From NCBI GenBank assembly GCA_030765055.1, contig CM060958.1, forward strand, positions 2,849,063 through 2,913,062: a stretch of DNA of 64,000 nt, in the 5' to 3' direction. This DNA comes from Mantis religiosa (Eukaryota > Arthropoda > Insecta > Mantodea > Mantidae). The notes under the pieces are model-generated. The model made no database searches and had not been told where the DNA came from. It worked only from the letters and a program-made list of their open reading frames with translations. Below, piece after piece: positions 44,511 to 54,950 of this stretch. The first letter of the stretch is position 1. Each line of letters begins with the position of its first letter. The translations under genes and the position numbers were made by a program.

Positions 44511-45898
44511 CATGGTGTTTTGCTGGTCCCATCATTACTCTCAAAGGCTCTGTTACAGCCAAAGTGTATTTGGACATTTCAGTGATCAGGTGTAGATATC
44601 CCATGAATCAAAGTTCTTCCCCAATAACAATGCCATATTTCAAGACAATAATGTACTCATTGACATAGACAGGACAGTACAATCCTGGTGTTCTGCTGGT
44701 CTCATCATTACTCTCAAAGGCTCTGTTACAGCCAAAGTGTATTTGGACATTTCAGTGATCAGGTGTAGATATCCCATGAATCAAAGTTCTTCCCCAATAA
44801 CAATGCCATATTTCAAGACAATAATGTACTCATTCACATAGACAGGACAGTACAATCCTGGTGTTCTGCTGGTCCCATCATTACTCTCAAAGGCTCGTGT
44901 TACAGCCAAAATGTATCTGGACATTTCAGTGATCAGGTGTAGATATCCCATGAATCAAAGTTCTTCCCCAATAACAATGCCATATTTCAAGACAATAATG
45001 TACTCATTCACATAGACAGGACAGTACAATCCTGGTGTTCTGCTGGTCCCATCATTACTCTCAAAGGCTCGTGTTACAGCCAAAATGTATCTGGACATTT
45101 CAGTGATCAGGTGTAGATATCCCATGAATCAAAGTTCTTCCCCAATAACAATGCCATATTTCAAGACAATAATGTACTCATTCACATAGACAGGACAGTA
45201 CAATCCTGGTGTTCTGCTGGTCCCATCATTACTCTCAAAGGCTCTGTTACAGCCAAAGTGTATTTGGACATTTCAGTGATCAGGTGTAGATATCCCATGA
45301 ATCAAAGTTCTTCCCCAATAACAATGCCATATTTCAAGACAATAATGTACTCATTCACATAGACAGGACAGTACAATCCTGGTGTTCTGCTGGTCCCATC
45401 ATTACTCTCAAAGGCTCGTGTTACAGCCAAAATGTATCTGGACATTTCAGTGATCAGGTGTAGATATCCCATGAATCAAAGTTCTTCCCCAATAACAATG
45501 CCATATTTCAAGACAATAATGTACTCATTCACACAGACAGGACAGTATAATCCTGGTGTTCTGCTGGTCCCATCATTACTCTCAAAGGCTCTGTTACAGC
45601 CAAAGTGTATTTGGACATTTCAGTGATCAGGTGTAGATATCCCATGAATCAAAGTTCTTCCCCAATAACAATGCCATATTTCAAGACAATAATGTACTCA
45701 TTCACACAGACAGGACAGTATAATCCTGGTGTTCTGCTGGTCCCATCATTACTCTCAAGGGCTTGTGTTACAGCCAAAGTGTATTTGGACATTTCAGTGA
45801 TCAGGTGTAGGTATCCCATGAATCAAAGTTCTTCCCCAATAACGATGCCATATTTCAAGACAATAATGTACTCATTGACATAGACAGGACAGTACAAT
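44508..45898 (+). repeat. Array E: eight 173-174 bp copies of the Tc1 catalytic-core segment
   Basis: Each unit runs from TTTGCTGGTCCCATCATTAC-like sequence (GPIITLKG) to GACAGTACAATCCTGG (TVQSW) and encodes, in one frame or another, PNNNAIFQDNNVL, the segment around the second catalytic residue. The GACAGG word recurs at 44,668, 44,841 and 45,015. Alternation of CTCTGTTACAG and CTCGTGTTACAG (one base) flips the frame between units. Transposase sequence continues on both sides, so the array arose inside the gene. Confidence 0.93.
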
Positions 45899-46150
45899 CA
45901 TGGTTTGAACTGCAGCATCTTCCCTGGCCAGCACAACCCCACCATTTTGGGTGGTATTAGAGAACAGACTATGTAGCAGATTTCTGTCTCTCTCGTCACA
46001 AAAGGAATTAGAAGATTTCTAATAGAAGAGTGACATAACATTACACTGGAGACTGTACAGTCATTATATTCCAGTATTCCAAGAAGAATTGCAGCAGTAT
46101 TACGAGCAGGAAACAATTCCAAAGTACAGCTGTTCACATTATTTTGCCTA
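45898..46150 (+). pseudogene. Tc1-family transposase, C-terminal region
   Basis: Continues from the last unit: SWFELQHLPWPAQ (HLPWPAQSPDLNIIEPLW in relatives, here damaged), and after frame changes NITLETVQSLYSSIPRRIAA plus VLRAGN, the usual Tc1 ending. Confirms that 44,235-46,150 is one transposase gene expanded by array E. Confidence 0.82.
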
Positions 46151-46154
46151 CTCC

Positions 46155-47980
46155 CTCTATAAAATATAGGCTGTAGAAAAACAGGCAGTCTAGGCAACAC
46201 AGAACAAGTGGCAGCACAGCTGCGTGTTCGTAGCCATGACGTAATACAGTGTTTATCTAGCGTTTAGCGTTAAATACAAATATGTCACATGGTCGGTTGC
46301 TTTGCTTACCCGACCTTGAAGGCAACGAGACTCCCGATCGTTGTCACTGACTCGATACGCTCCAACTGCCTACTTCAAAGTATAGTATTGCCTTTAGCTA
46401 AAATAAAACATACTTTTGTACTATCACGTCTATACTCTACCTGCACAAGAAAGGATCCTTATATAAACAAATACACGTGCTCCACCACAACATAAATTTC
46501 AAGCTAATGAAAATAATTTGTTACTGCACAGCATCAATTATTACTATAGGTTTCATTTTGATAACCGAAAGAATATATAAAAAAGGATTTTAAATTAAAA
46601 AACACAAAGAATGTCTTAAAATGTACCTTCAGTTATTGATTTTGTACATATCACGTAAACTTCATCAGTGAATTTGAAGGAACGTCTGTCAACTGCTAAA
46701 TGGAGAAGTTACAACAGAAGATACTGACAGGGAGACATACGGCAATAAATATTGCAGCCCTTAAAAGAACATTTCTTACACCACCAGTGTTCCTGTTCTA
46801 CACATTTTAACACGACTTGCAATACTTACAACTGTTTCTATTTCATTTTCAAATTCGTGGAAATATTATGTTTACCTTCGACATGACGCAAACACTAACT
46901 TCTGTTGTGTGAAGACTACATTGTAACATGGTACAATCCTCAAAAGTAGCAGGTAGAGGACAAGTCTGTCATACAATAGACGTCAACTGTTTAGTTGGCC
47001 CACTTCAAATGTTTAAGAAATAGAGCCGCATTTAATCAAATGATTAAGAATTGACATTTTTAATGGTATTATTTAAACATAAGATATATAATCGGACTTA
47101 CTTTGTTTACTGGAGGACAGCAACTGTCGTGATCGCATCATTGCAATTAGGTGTCTTGAAAGGGATGAAAACACAGCACTTCTGAATGTGGTTAAACTTT
47201 TGTATGAGCTTTATGATGTCGTTAAATTAGCGAGCAATTGGTAAACTACTGGTTGTAAACTCGGAGGACATTTAGTACTTGTAATTCCCTGTTAGAGTTG
47301 AATATATTTAATTACGTTGTTTCTTCAAAAAAAGAATAATCTATTTGCTGTTTGCGTAAAATATTCCTGAACATTCAACAAGGAGCCATTGGCTAACATC
47401 TGCACGTAGAGGTAACGCAACGAAAGCTTGCCAAAGAAGAAGCGCAGAACTCCGACACCACTCGGATAAAATCGGGTCACGTCCACGCTTTCTGCCACCT
47501 GCATTAAAACGGCATGACAAGGAAATTTCCAGCAAAACTAAGATGATGAAAAAAAACAAAAACACTGTTAACACAGAGAAAAAAATATACATCTGAATAA
47601 CATAGTTAAATAAAAATGTAAGGTACTAAAAAATGTTGTAAATAAATTCCTTGGTTTGGCTATGCAGTGGTATAGCATTCTCCAATTTAGAGTGTAAAGG
47701 AAGCATCATAGCTATACAATATACTCTACACCAATAAATAAAACTTAACCTATTAAACCACAAAACGCGACAGAAAACAATAGGTCCGCTCAACAATATA
47801 CTCATTCACTGCGATGTGTACAGCTTGCATACATTCACTGTCGACACGCTGTGTAAGGGTGGCACATTCCTGTCAGGGACTTTCTTTCTGTTGCCAAACT
47901 GTAGATTGGCAAGCTTTTGTTGCACCAGCTCTAAACAGCAATGCCATCACCTGAGTTTAACGGCTATCTTTGCTTTTCAT
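46155..47980. other. AT-rich spacer, no gene seen
   Basis: An 83-codon minus frame (47,341-47,592) has a hydrophobic start and a GRKRGRDPI word reminiscent of BED-finger proteins, too little to call. Nothing else recognised. Confidence 0.3.
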
Positions 47981-47984
47981 TGTT

Positions 47985-48232
47985 GAACACTGCCCCCGGA
48001 GGGCAGGTGATCCGTCCCCTTCAGCTGCCGTGGTGCGGGCGCTACGGACCCCTAGCACTCATGGTACCTCTGCCGTTACCAGAGGAACATCGGGCCGAAC
48101 ATTCGAGCCTCTCTCAAACGGGAGTTGTTCCGATTTGGTTGGACTCGAGGGGCAGTGAGTTCCCGATACCCGTGGGAGATCACGTACCTCCGGCCAGGCT
48201 TCGGCCGCCTGGAGGGGACAGAGGGTACTAGT
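47985..48232 (+). repeat. GC-rich dispersed repeat X, second copy
   Basis: Plus-strand counterpart of 2,108-2,565: GGGCGCTACGGACCCCTAGC, GAGTTGTTCCGATTTGGTTG-like, ACCTCCGGCCAGG. Its downstream end becomes array F. Confidence 0.78.
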
Positions 48233-49916
48233 CTCCAGAGCTAGTAGAAGGTGTGCTAGATCACCAGGCGGCCCCAGTAGTCGTCCCTGCGGGGTTGACG
48301 CCCGTAAGTGGCATATCCACTTCCACCGGTCTTGACGTTGTTGTCGATGGAGAGCTTTGTCCCGGGTACTAGTCTACAGAGCTAGTAGAATGTGTGCTAG
48401 ATCACCAGGTGGCCCCAGTAGTCGTCCCTGCGGGGTTGACGCCCGTAAGTGGCATATCCACTTCCACCGGTCTTGACGTTGTTGTCGATGGAGAGCTTTG
48501 TCCCGGGTACTAGTCTACAGAGCTAGTAGAAGGTGTGCTAGATCACCAGGCGGCCCCAGTAGTCGTCCCTGCGGGGTTGACGCCCGTAAGTGGCATATCC
48601 ACTTCCACCGGTCTTGACGTTGTTGTCGATGGGGGAGTTTTGTCCCGGGTACTAGTCTACAGAGCTAGTAGTATGTGTGCTATATCACCAGGCGGCCCCA
48701 GTAGTCGTCCCTGCGGGGTTGACGCCCGTAAGTGGCATATCCACTACCACCGGTCTTGACGTTGTTGTCGATGGAGAGCTTTGTCCCGGGTACTAGTCTA
48801 CAGAGCTAGTAGTATGTGTGCTATATCACCAGGCGGCCCCAGTAGTCGTCCCTGCGGGGTTGACGCCCGTAAGTGGCATATCCACTTCCACCGGTCTTGA
48901 CGTTGTTGTCGATGGGGGGGTTTTGTCCCGGGTACTAGTCTACAGAGCTAGTAGAATGTGTGCTAGATCACCAGGTGGCCCCAGTAGTCTTCCCTGCGGG
49001 GTTGACGCCCGTAAGTGGCATATCCACTTCCACCGGTCTTGACGTTGTTGTCGATGGGGGAGTTTTAACCCGGGTACTAGTCTACAGAGCTAGTAGTAGG
49101 TGTGCTAGATCACCAGGTGGCCCCAGTAATCTTCCCTGCGGGGTTGACGCGCGTAAGTGGCATATCCACTTCTACCCGTCTTGACGTTGTCGATGGGGAG
49201 CTTTGTCCCGGGTACTAGTCTACAGAGCTAGTAGAAGGTGTGCTAGATCACCAGGCGGCCCCAGTAGTCGTCCCTGCGGGGTTGACACGCGTAAGTGGCG
49301 TATACATTTCTACCCGTCTTGACGTTGTTGTCGTTGGGGGAGCTTTGTCCCGGGTACTAGTTTACAGAGCTAGTAGAAGGTGTGCTAGATCACCAGGCGG
49401 CCCCAGTAGTTGTCCCTGCGGGGTTGACACTCGTAAGTGGCGTATACATTTCTACCCGTCTTGACGTTGTTGTCGTTGGGGGAGCTTTGTCCCGGGTACT
49501 AGTCTACAGAGCTAGTAGAAGGTGTGCTAGATCACCAGGCGGCCCCAGTAGTCGTCCCTGCGGGGTTGACACGCGTAAGTGGCGTATACATTTCTACCCG
49601 TCTTGACGTTGTTGTCGTTGGGGGAGCTTTGTCCCGGGTACTAGTTTACAGAGCTAGTAGAAGGTGTGCTAGATCACCAGGCGGCCCCAGTAGTTGTCCC
49701 TGCGGGGTTGACACTCGTAAGTGGCGTATCCACTTGTACCCGCCTTGACGTTGTTGTCGATGGGGGAGCTTTGTCCCGGGTACTAGTCTACAGAGCTAGT
49801 AGAAGGTGTACTAGATCACCAGGTGACCCCAGTAGTCTTCCCTGTGGCGTTGACGCGCGTAAGTGACGTATCCACTTCCACCCGTCTTGACGTTGTTGTC
49901 GATGGGAGGGGAGCTC
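48225..49916 (+). repeat. Array F: about 12 copies of a 142-bp unit from repeat X
   Basis: Unit words are GGTACTAGTCTACAGAGCTA, GATCACCAGGCGGCCCCAGT and TGCGGGGTTGACGCCCGTAA; step 142 bp (48,818 to 48,960; 49,240 to 49,382). The later half carries a variant type (GGCGTATACATTTCTACCCG). The array ends inside a gypsy reverse transcriptase at a GGGAGCT microhomology. Confidence 0.93.
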
Positions 49917-50290
49917 CAAAGCCCTTGGCCTGTCGAGAATGCAGTCTTCTCCTTGTCTCTCGGGTCTAGAGCCACCTGCGAGTAACCCGACTTCAGGTCC
50001 AGGGTTGAGAACCATTGTGCACCAGCTAGCGTGGCCAGGGTGTCGTCAATCCGGGGTAAGGGGAAACAGTCCTTCCGGGTGACTGCGTTCAGCCTCCTGT
50101 AGTCCACGCAGAAGCGCAGCTCGCCGTTCTTCTTCGTCACCAGGACTACAGGGGAACACCAAGGGCTGTCAGACTCTTTAATTACTCCCCTGCATTTCAT
50201 GCCGTCTAGCATATCCCGTACCACCGCTTGTTTCGCCAGCGGAACCGTCTGGGTGGTTGCCGAATAGGCCGGTCGCCTCCGGTGTGGATG
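49916..50290 (-). pseudogene. pol: Ty3/gypsy reverse transcriptase, N-terminal part, truncated
   Basis: Minus frame PLAKQAVVRDMLDGMKCRGV, KESDSPWCSPVVLVTKKNGE, LRFCVDYRRLNAVTRKDCFP and FSTLDLKSGYSQVALDPRDK: fingers and palm up to motif A with its first catalytic Asp. The sequence ends at KTAFSTGQGLW, where array F begins. The FADD/YMDD region, thumb, RNase H and integrase are gone. A frameshift near 50,245 separates it from the protease frame. Confidence 0.9.
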
Positions 50291-51300
50291 GGGTGAAGCA
50301 CTTTGTCCGTGCGGCCGTATTCGCTGTCGCCTTGGCTGAAGACGCGCTGGTATCGCCTCAGCAGTTGTCGAACTTTCTCCAGTTATTCTGCGGTCAGGTG
50401 GTCGGCCGCTCTCTCCAATAAGCCTTCTAGCCGGGGCCCCAGGTGTTGCGTCGGCACCGGCTCCTGTGTCGTGTCGGTAGGTGTCAGGCTGACCACGGGA
50501 TCGCACGTCCCCAGCTCCGTTCCGGCCTGGACGTCGTGGTCGGTGTCTGCCAGGTTGAGCAGCCTCACTGGCACCTCCTCTCGGCACGGCAAATATGTCC
50601 TGGCTACACAGAGTCCGTGCACAGGCGTCATCTGGTCCAGCATCATGTTCTTCGTCCGCTGACCTTCCAGTCGTGCCGTCACCACCACCTCGCTTCTCGC
50701 GGGGACCACCACGTCTTCCTTCAAGATGACCCTGCAGATTCCAAGGCACTCGTCTGGTTGCCGTGGTATCACCTCTTCTCCATTGAGCCGCAGGACCTTC
50801 CTGCCGACGTCGACCGTCGCCTCGTGGCTCCTGAGGGCATCCAATCCCAGTATCACCTCCTCAGCCACCTTCGCGACAAACATCCATACACGTACGGCAC
50901 TCCGTCCCAAAGTCAACTTTAGCAGGGCCTCCTTCTCCACTGGCAAGGTATCACCCGATGCCGTCACAAGCTGGTATGGTCGGCTCGGGTTCCTTGTCGG
51001 CAAACCCTTAGCCACGTCAGGTCTGATGAAGGTCACGGCCGCCCCGGTGTCCACCAGCACGCGGCACGGCTTCCCTCTCACCCAACCGTCCGCGATGAAT
51101 CTGTCATCCATCCGCCAGTTGACGGCGCGCAGTGTCACTCGAGGGGATGGTGGTGATGGCGCCGACGTGCCCCTCTCCACGACGGCCCTGACTCGTTCTT
51201 CCGGCTCCTCTTCCTGGTATCGGCTGTCTCTCTCCGTGTGTCCCGGCTAGCCGCACCCGCAGCATACCCCACGAGGTCTTCGCCGGCGTCCATGTCGCAC
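50291..51300 (-). pseudogene. pro: Ty3/gypsy zinc knuckle, protease and linker (element 2)
   Basis: After a short leader MDAGEDLVGYAAG-like frame, the knuckle reads CCGCG, stop, PGHTERDS (stop inside and last Cys changed to Ser). Then VERGTSAP, the protease LVDTGAAVTFIRPDVAKGLP, ILGLDALRSHEATVDVGRKV, and the protease-RT linker that element 1 lacks. The frame is open from 51,180 to 50,383. Almost all of gag is missing: the leader next to the primer-binding site is joined directly to the knuckle. Confidence 0.88.
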
Positions 51301-51313
51301 TCCTGACACCAGT

Positions 51314-51475
51314 TGTAACTTTGTGGGTTCGTAGAATTAACAGGCCGAGTTGCAGAAATTAAAAATCTCCTTTATTTCCGTAGCAATACACTGTCCAATT
51401 CTCACGTAACAATATTACATCACACAATCTTCCAAGGTCGAGGACAATAACAAACACTTGCAGCTGTCTGGTTTC
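51314..51475 (-). repeat. 5' LTR of gypsy element 2, partial
   Basis: Ends GTTACA, 2 bp from a tRNA-Leu type primer-binding site (51,294-51,311). R/U5 words ATAAAGGAGATTTTTAATTT and CTACGAACCCAC match the solo LTR at 41.4 kb. The outer part is replaced by the hAT remnant from about 51,480. Confidence 0.75.
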
Positions 51476-51556
51476 AAAACAACTGTTGCGATATACTTGT
51501 GATATCTCGATACTTACGATATTTGCAAGGTATCGACATCGATAAATTCGCTCGAT

Positions 51557-51805
51557 TTGGCCGCGCCGTGGCTCAGTGGTTAGACAGTTTGGCTCTCACC
51601 AAGGCGGCCCGGGTTCGATCCCAGGCGACCGCAAAGTGAGATTTGTGGTGGACAACACGGCGCTTGTGCGGGTTTTCTCCGGGACCTCCGGTTTCCCCCG
51701 CCATCTCATTCCACCGGTGCTCCATGTTCATCTCATGTATCATCAGTGTCACCGCCTGCGGTGCCATACGTAGTAAAAGCGGCCGTTAAACACCACACAC
51801 CCACA
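51557..51805 (+). repeat. tRNA-derived SINE (family S3) nested in the hAT
   Basis: A box TGGCTCAGTGGTTAGA and B box GGTTCGATCCC; the body has GGGTTTTCTCCGGGACCTCC. Flanked by an exact 8-bp duplication CGCTCGAT (51,549-51,556 and 51,806-51,813), which dates the insertion after the hAT. Confidence 0.9.
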
Positions 51806-51960
51806 CGCTCGATACATTTTCAATACTTCGGTGGCGATTCTGCAATTTTTATTTAATTTTAAAATCACAAGATATTAATGCTGCAAGTAGAACATTACAA
51901 AGTCCGAGAAATTGTCAGGAATATGGTAGCTGTACAGTAACATTATACAAGAAAATAATC

Positions 51961-52197
51961 GTGTGTCAACTGTCAGTTAACAGTTCACTACATATCTCAC
52001 CTCCTCTTTCTAGTGTACTGCATTACTGCAAAACAAATTCAACATTTACACAACTAAAACAATATTTGTGTATTCCACGTACAACAGTTTTCTCTGAAAG
52101 ACTATTTAGTACAGCAGGACTCATATGTGACAGAAAAAGAAGTACACTTGACCTCGAAACAGTAAAAATGGTAGTACTTTTGTACGAAAACTTATAA
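51961..52197 (+). pseudogene. hAT transposase C-terminal dimerisation domain
   Basis: The last residues of a hAT transposase: LKQYLCIPRTTVFSERLFST followed by AGLICDRKRSTLDLETVKMV, VLLYENL, stop. The SERxFSxAG and closing LxExV...LxxN pattern is the hATC dimer interface. The catalytic RNase H-like domain and BED finger are absent, so it is inactive. Confidence 0.82.
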
Positions 52198-52454
52198 AAG
52201 TGGACTGTTTTGTTTTTAAATGTCTAATGCAGAGTTTAAAAATAAGAACACTGATAGTTTTAAGTTTTGTCTCATTAAATATGTACAACTATTTAATTTT
52301 ATTGGCGGTACAATGTTCTACCAATATTCTATTTTGTATTGAAACTAGAAGTAGAGATGACGGTATCGAGTACCGAAGTATTGAGTGAAAAATATCGTAT
52401 ATCGATATCATATCGAGTATCGAGAAAAAACTGTTATCAGCCCATACCTAATAT

Positions 52455-52860
52455 TCACTTAACTGAAATGTAGGCGAATTGCTTGCGAAATGCTATTTCA
52501 TAATCTTGTAAAATTAGACACAAACCTCCTACCTATGAGGCACAGTTACCTCCAAGATATCCACAAAGATTGCTTTAAAATGTCCAACAGTTTTTGTCAT
52601 TTTCTTAAAGTACTGTCGATATTCAGTTTTTTTTCCTTTGGTGCGTACAAGAAATGGAATTACAAGGTCTCATAAAGCGACTAGCTTTTAAACATCTATC
52701 AACTAGTTTCCCCGTATTCTTCTTGTGTCTACAATAAAATATGTAACTATTTTTGAATCAAGAGCCCCTGTGTTGTTTACTACTGCGTACACACGTGACT
52801 TTAAAATGAGAAACAACTTTGAAAGAGAGCTGAAGGGTAGTTTTGGGTGGGGTATTGTTA
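52455..52860. other. Sequence upstream of the unc-76 exon, no repeat or gene recognised
   Basis: AT-rich until about 52,850, then rising GC towards the exon. Confidence 0.35.
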
Positions 52861-52877
52861 GTGGTTGTGTTTGTTCC

Positions 52878-52972
52878 AGGCAGATGTCGCTATAGACGGG
52901 CGGACGGCAGGCAGGCAGGCAGGCAGCGGCGACTCCAGCAACAACAGTCAGTGAGCGTGCTGCGCCGCTAGT
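52878..52972 (+). promoter_or_regulatory. 5' untranslated part or splice-acceptor region of the unc-76 exon
   Basis: TGTGTTTGTTCCAG at 52,865-52,878 is a plausible 3' splice acceptor. It is followed by GC-rich sequence with a (GGCA)5 run at about 52,907-52,926. If used, the coding exon is the second or later exon with a non-coding 5' part. If not, transcription starts in this GC-rich patch. Confidence 0.4.
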
Positions 52973-53382
52973 ATGCGGGACATGGCTACCAAGATGGCCG
53001 AACTCAAGTTCGAGGCCCCACTCGCCCAGTTCGAGGAGACGGAAGATGCCAACCCCACGGCTTCTCTCGACGACAACTTCCTCATCAATAACCTCAACAA
53101 CAAGGAGACCGGCCTATTGGCCATGATCAACGATAACGATCCGGTGTTGACGACCTCCTCCCCCGAGGAGCTGGTGGTGGCCCCTCAGACGGGCACCGGA
53201 GGCGGCTCCGAGGTCTCGTCCGTCGCCGACAACTTCACCGAGACGTTCTCGGGCTCCCTCGAGGACCTCGTCAACACATTCGACGACAAGATCACCCGAT
53301 GTTTCTGCAACTACGACGAGAGCGTGGAGAAGCTGGCACCAGTCCAGGTTCGAACCCAGGAGGAGATCATGAACGAGTGTCA
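52973..53382 (+). CDS. unc-76: unc-76 / FEZ family first coding exon (partial gene)
   Basis: Encodes the N-terminal about 137 residues of a fasciculation and elongation protein zeta (FEZ/Unc-76), a cytoplasmic kinesin-1 adaptor for axonal transport and axon bundling. It opens with acidic, disordered sequence (MAELKFEAPLAQFEETEDAN) and ends in the family hallmark LEDLVNTFDDKITRCFCNYD, then APVQVRTQEE, which aligns to FEZ1 LEDLVNEFDEKLNVCFRNYN. Three ATGs compete (52,973, 52,982, 52,994); AAGATGG at 52,994 has the best initiation context and gives the MAELKF start. The frame would stop at 53,384, but GTGAGT at 53,383 is a strong splice donor, so the exon should end at 53,382. High-GC codon use contrasts with the AT-rich surroundings. 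Downstream exons (coiled coil) are not seen in the remaining 10.6 kb. Confidence 0.88.
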
Positions 53383-53870
53383 GTGAGTATGACCTTCATT
53401 TACTTGTAGCGATCAATACGGTAGAGAAAGAGGGCAGGGTTTGGACAACCCTGGCGACGGGAGAACAGCTGCACATGACGTCATCAGCACTGGAGGAGTT
53501 GTTAATACCATTATTGTTATTATTGCACATCTGGGTTATAACGAGGTCACTTAACTAGTGGATGTGTCAGTTTCCTCGAAACGCATCTTCGTCAGGTCCG
53601 CTAAAGATAGCAACCAAGTGTGATATTCTTGGGATTTTGATACGAGGAAGGAAGTTTATGGTGACGCAACAGAGTTGGTTTCACAGTCGTCACTAAATAA
53701 CATTCAAGGGGGGAACATACCAGATAATAACAATAACAACAATTAAAGTTCATAGAGCAATAACAGTTGGCTGTCAACATAAATTTCCGATGATAAAACA
53801 TGATCAAAATTAAAAGATTCCTATACTTGCACAAACTATTTTTTCAAACATTTATTTTTTTAATTTGTCC
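53383..53870 (+). other. Intron start of unc-76
   Basis: Non-coding sequence after the donor. No further exon recognised before the SINE at 53,873. Confidence 0.5.
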
Positions 53871-53872
53871 TA

Positions 53873-54045
53873 CAACGTTAAGTCATATCTGTTAATAATT
53901 GATGTTCAAATGAGTACAGGAACCATAGAGCTTAGTTACCTGACATCTTTCAGGATAAGTGAAAACCTAATTCAGTGAAAACCCTGACCGAGATTAGAAC
54001 TCGGGACGTGAAGCAGATACGCTGCCATTTAGGTTAAAGAGGTGG
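53873..54045 (-). repeat. tRNA-derived SINE (family S2), second copy
   Basis: The reverse complement shows GAGTTCTAATCTCGGTCAGGG (B-box region, degraded) and ends AGATATGACTTAACGTTG, matching 19,185-19,415. Confidence 0.75.
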
Positions 54046-54310
54046 TTATTACTCTTATCTACTTCAAGGTAAACATTATCTTATTGTAGTTAGAAGGGAA
54101 TACAGTAGTCTTTAAGTGAGTGTCAAATGTTTTGGCAATGTCTTTGTATGTCCAAATGAATAGCGACTTACTGTGGCTTTGAATTTTATTGTTTGTATGA
54201 CCAGAAAATTAAAAGATAAACAGTAGGGAAAAAAGGAGGAAAGGACGAAACTAATGCATAGAAAATCTCTCGAAATTGGTTAGCTCCAAAACATATACCT
54301 GACATAAATT
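54045..54310 (+). repeat. AT-rich dispersed repeat (family T), copy 4, first half
   Basis: CTACTTCAAGGTAAACATTA, GGGAATACAGTAGTC and AATGTTTTGGCAATGTCTTT, then ACCTGACATAAATTG leading into the array. Confidence 0.75.
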
Positions 54311-54950
54311 GTATGTTTTAACAAGATATACATTTGTTGTGTAGTAATATTTTGTCTATCTCTTAGTTTATCAGTTATACAAAAGTCATTCGGAATAAAG
54401 AGAACTTCTGAGCAAATTCACAGAAAATACAAGATATACATTTGTTGTGTAGTAATATTTTGTCTATCTCTTACAGTTTATCAGTTATACAAAAGTCATT
54501 CAGAATAAAGAGAACTTCTGAGTACATTCACAGAAAATTCAATATATGCATTTGTTGTGTAGTAATATTTTGTCTATCTCTTACAGTTTATCAGTTATAC
54601 AAAAGTCATTCAGAATAAAGAGAACTTCTGAGTACATTCACAGAAAATTCAATATATGCATTTGTTGTGTAGTAATATTTTGTCTATCTCTTACAGTTTA
54701 TCAGTTATACAAAAGTCATTCAGAATAAAGAGAACTTCTGAGTACATTCACAGAAAATTCAATATATACATTTGTTGTGTAGTAATATTTTGTCTATCTC
54801 TTAAAGTTTATCAGTTATACAAAAGTCATTCAGAATAAAGAGAACTTCTGAGTACATTCACAGAAAATTCAATATATACATTTGTTGTGTAGTAATATTT
54901 TTGTCTATCTCTTAAAGTTTATCAGTTATACAAAAGTCATTCAGAATGTA
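54310..54950 (+). repeat. 110-bp array (5-6 copies) of the family T 3' segment
   Basis: Unit words are ACATTTGTTGTGTAGTAATA, TTATCAGTTATACAAAAGTC and CATTCAGAATAAAGAGAAC; CATTCAG recurs at 54,498, 54,608, 54,718 and 54,828. Copies elsewhere (28.8 kb) have this segment once, so the amplification is local. Confidence 0.92.

Larger units (their letters stand above)
51480..52450 (+). mobile_element. hAT transposon remnant with long inverted termini and nested SINE
   Basis: Left end (about 51,480-51,556 and 51,806-51,850) and right end (52,340-52,445) are imperfect inverted repeats rich in TATCGATA-like words. CAATACTTCGGT on the left is matched by ACCGAAGTATTG on the right. The right tip, read inward, is GGTATGGGCTGATAACAG, a hAT-like terminus. 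Excluding the SINE, about 720 bp remain: a deletion derivative that keeps only the end of the transposase. Confidence 0.72.

Noticed and set aside
45898..46200. 100-codon minus-strand frame
   Set aside because: Overlaps the Tc1 C-terminal region, which is readable on the plus strand.
47341..47592. BED-finger or membrane protein exon
   Set aside because: A GRKRGRDPI word and a hydrophobic N-terminus are not enough; no zinc ligands follow.
48535..49866. Series of 74-codon frames resembling a repeated small protein
   Set aside because: By-product of the 142-bp array, with a unit length not divisible by 3 and a start that falls at the same site in every unit.
50726..51250. 174-codon plus-strand frame
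   Set aside because: Antisense shadow of the gypsy element 2 protease region.
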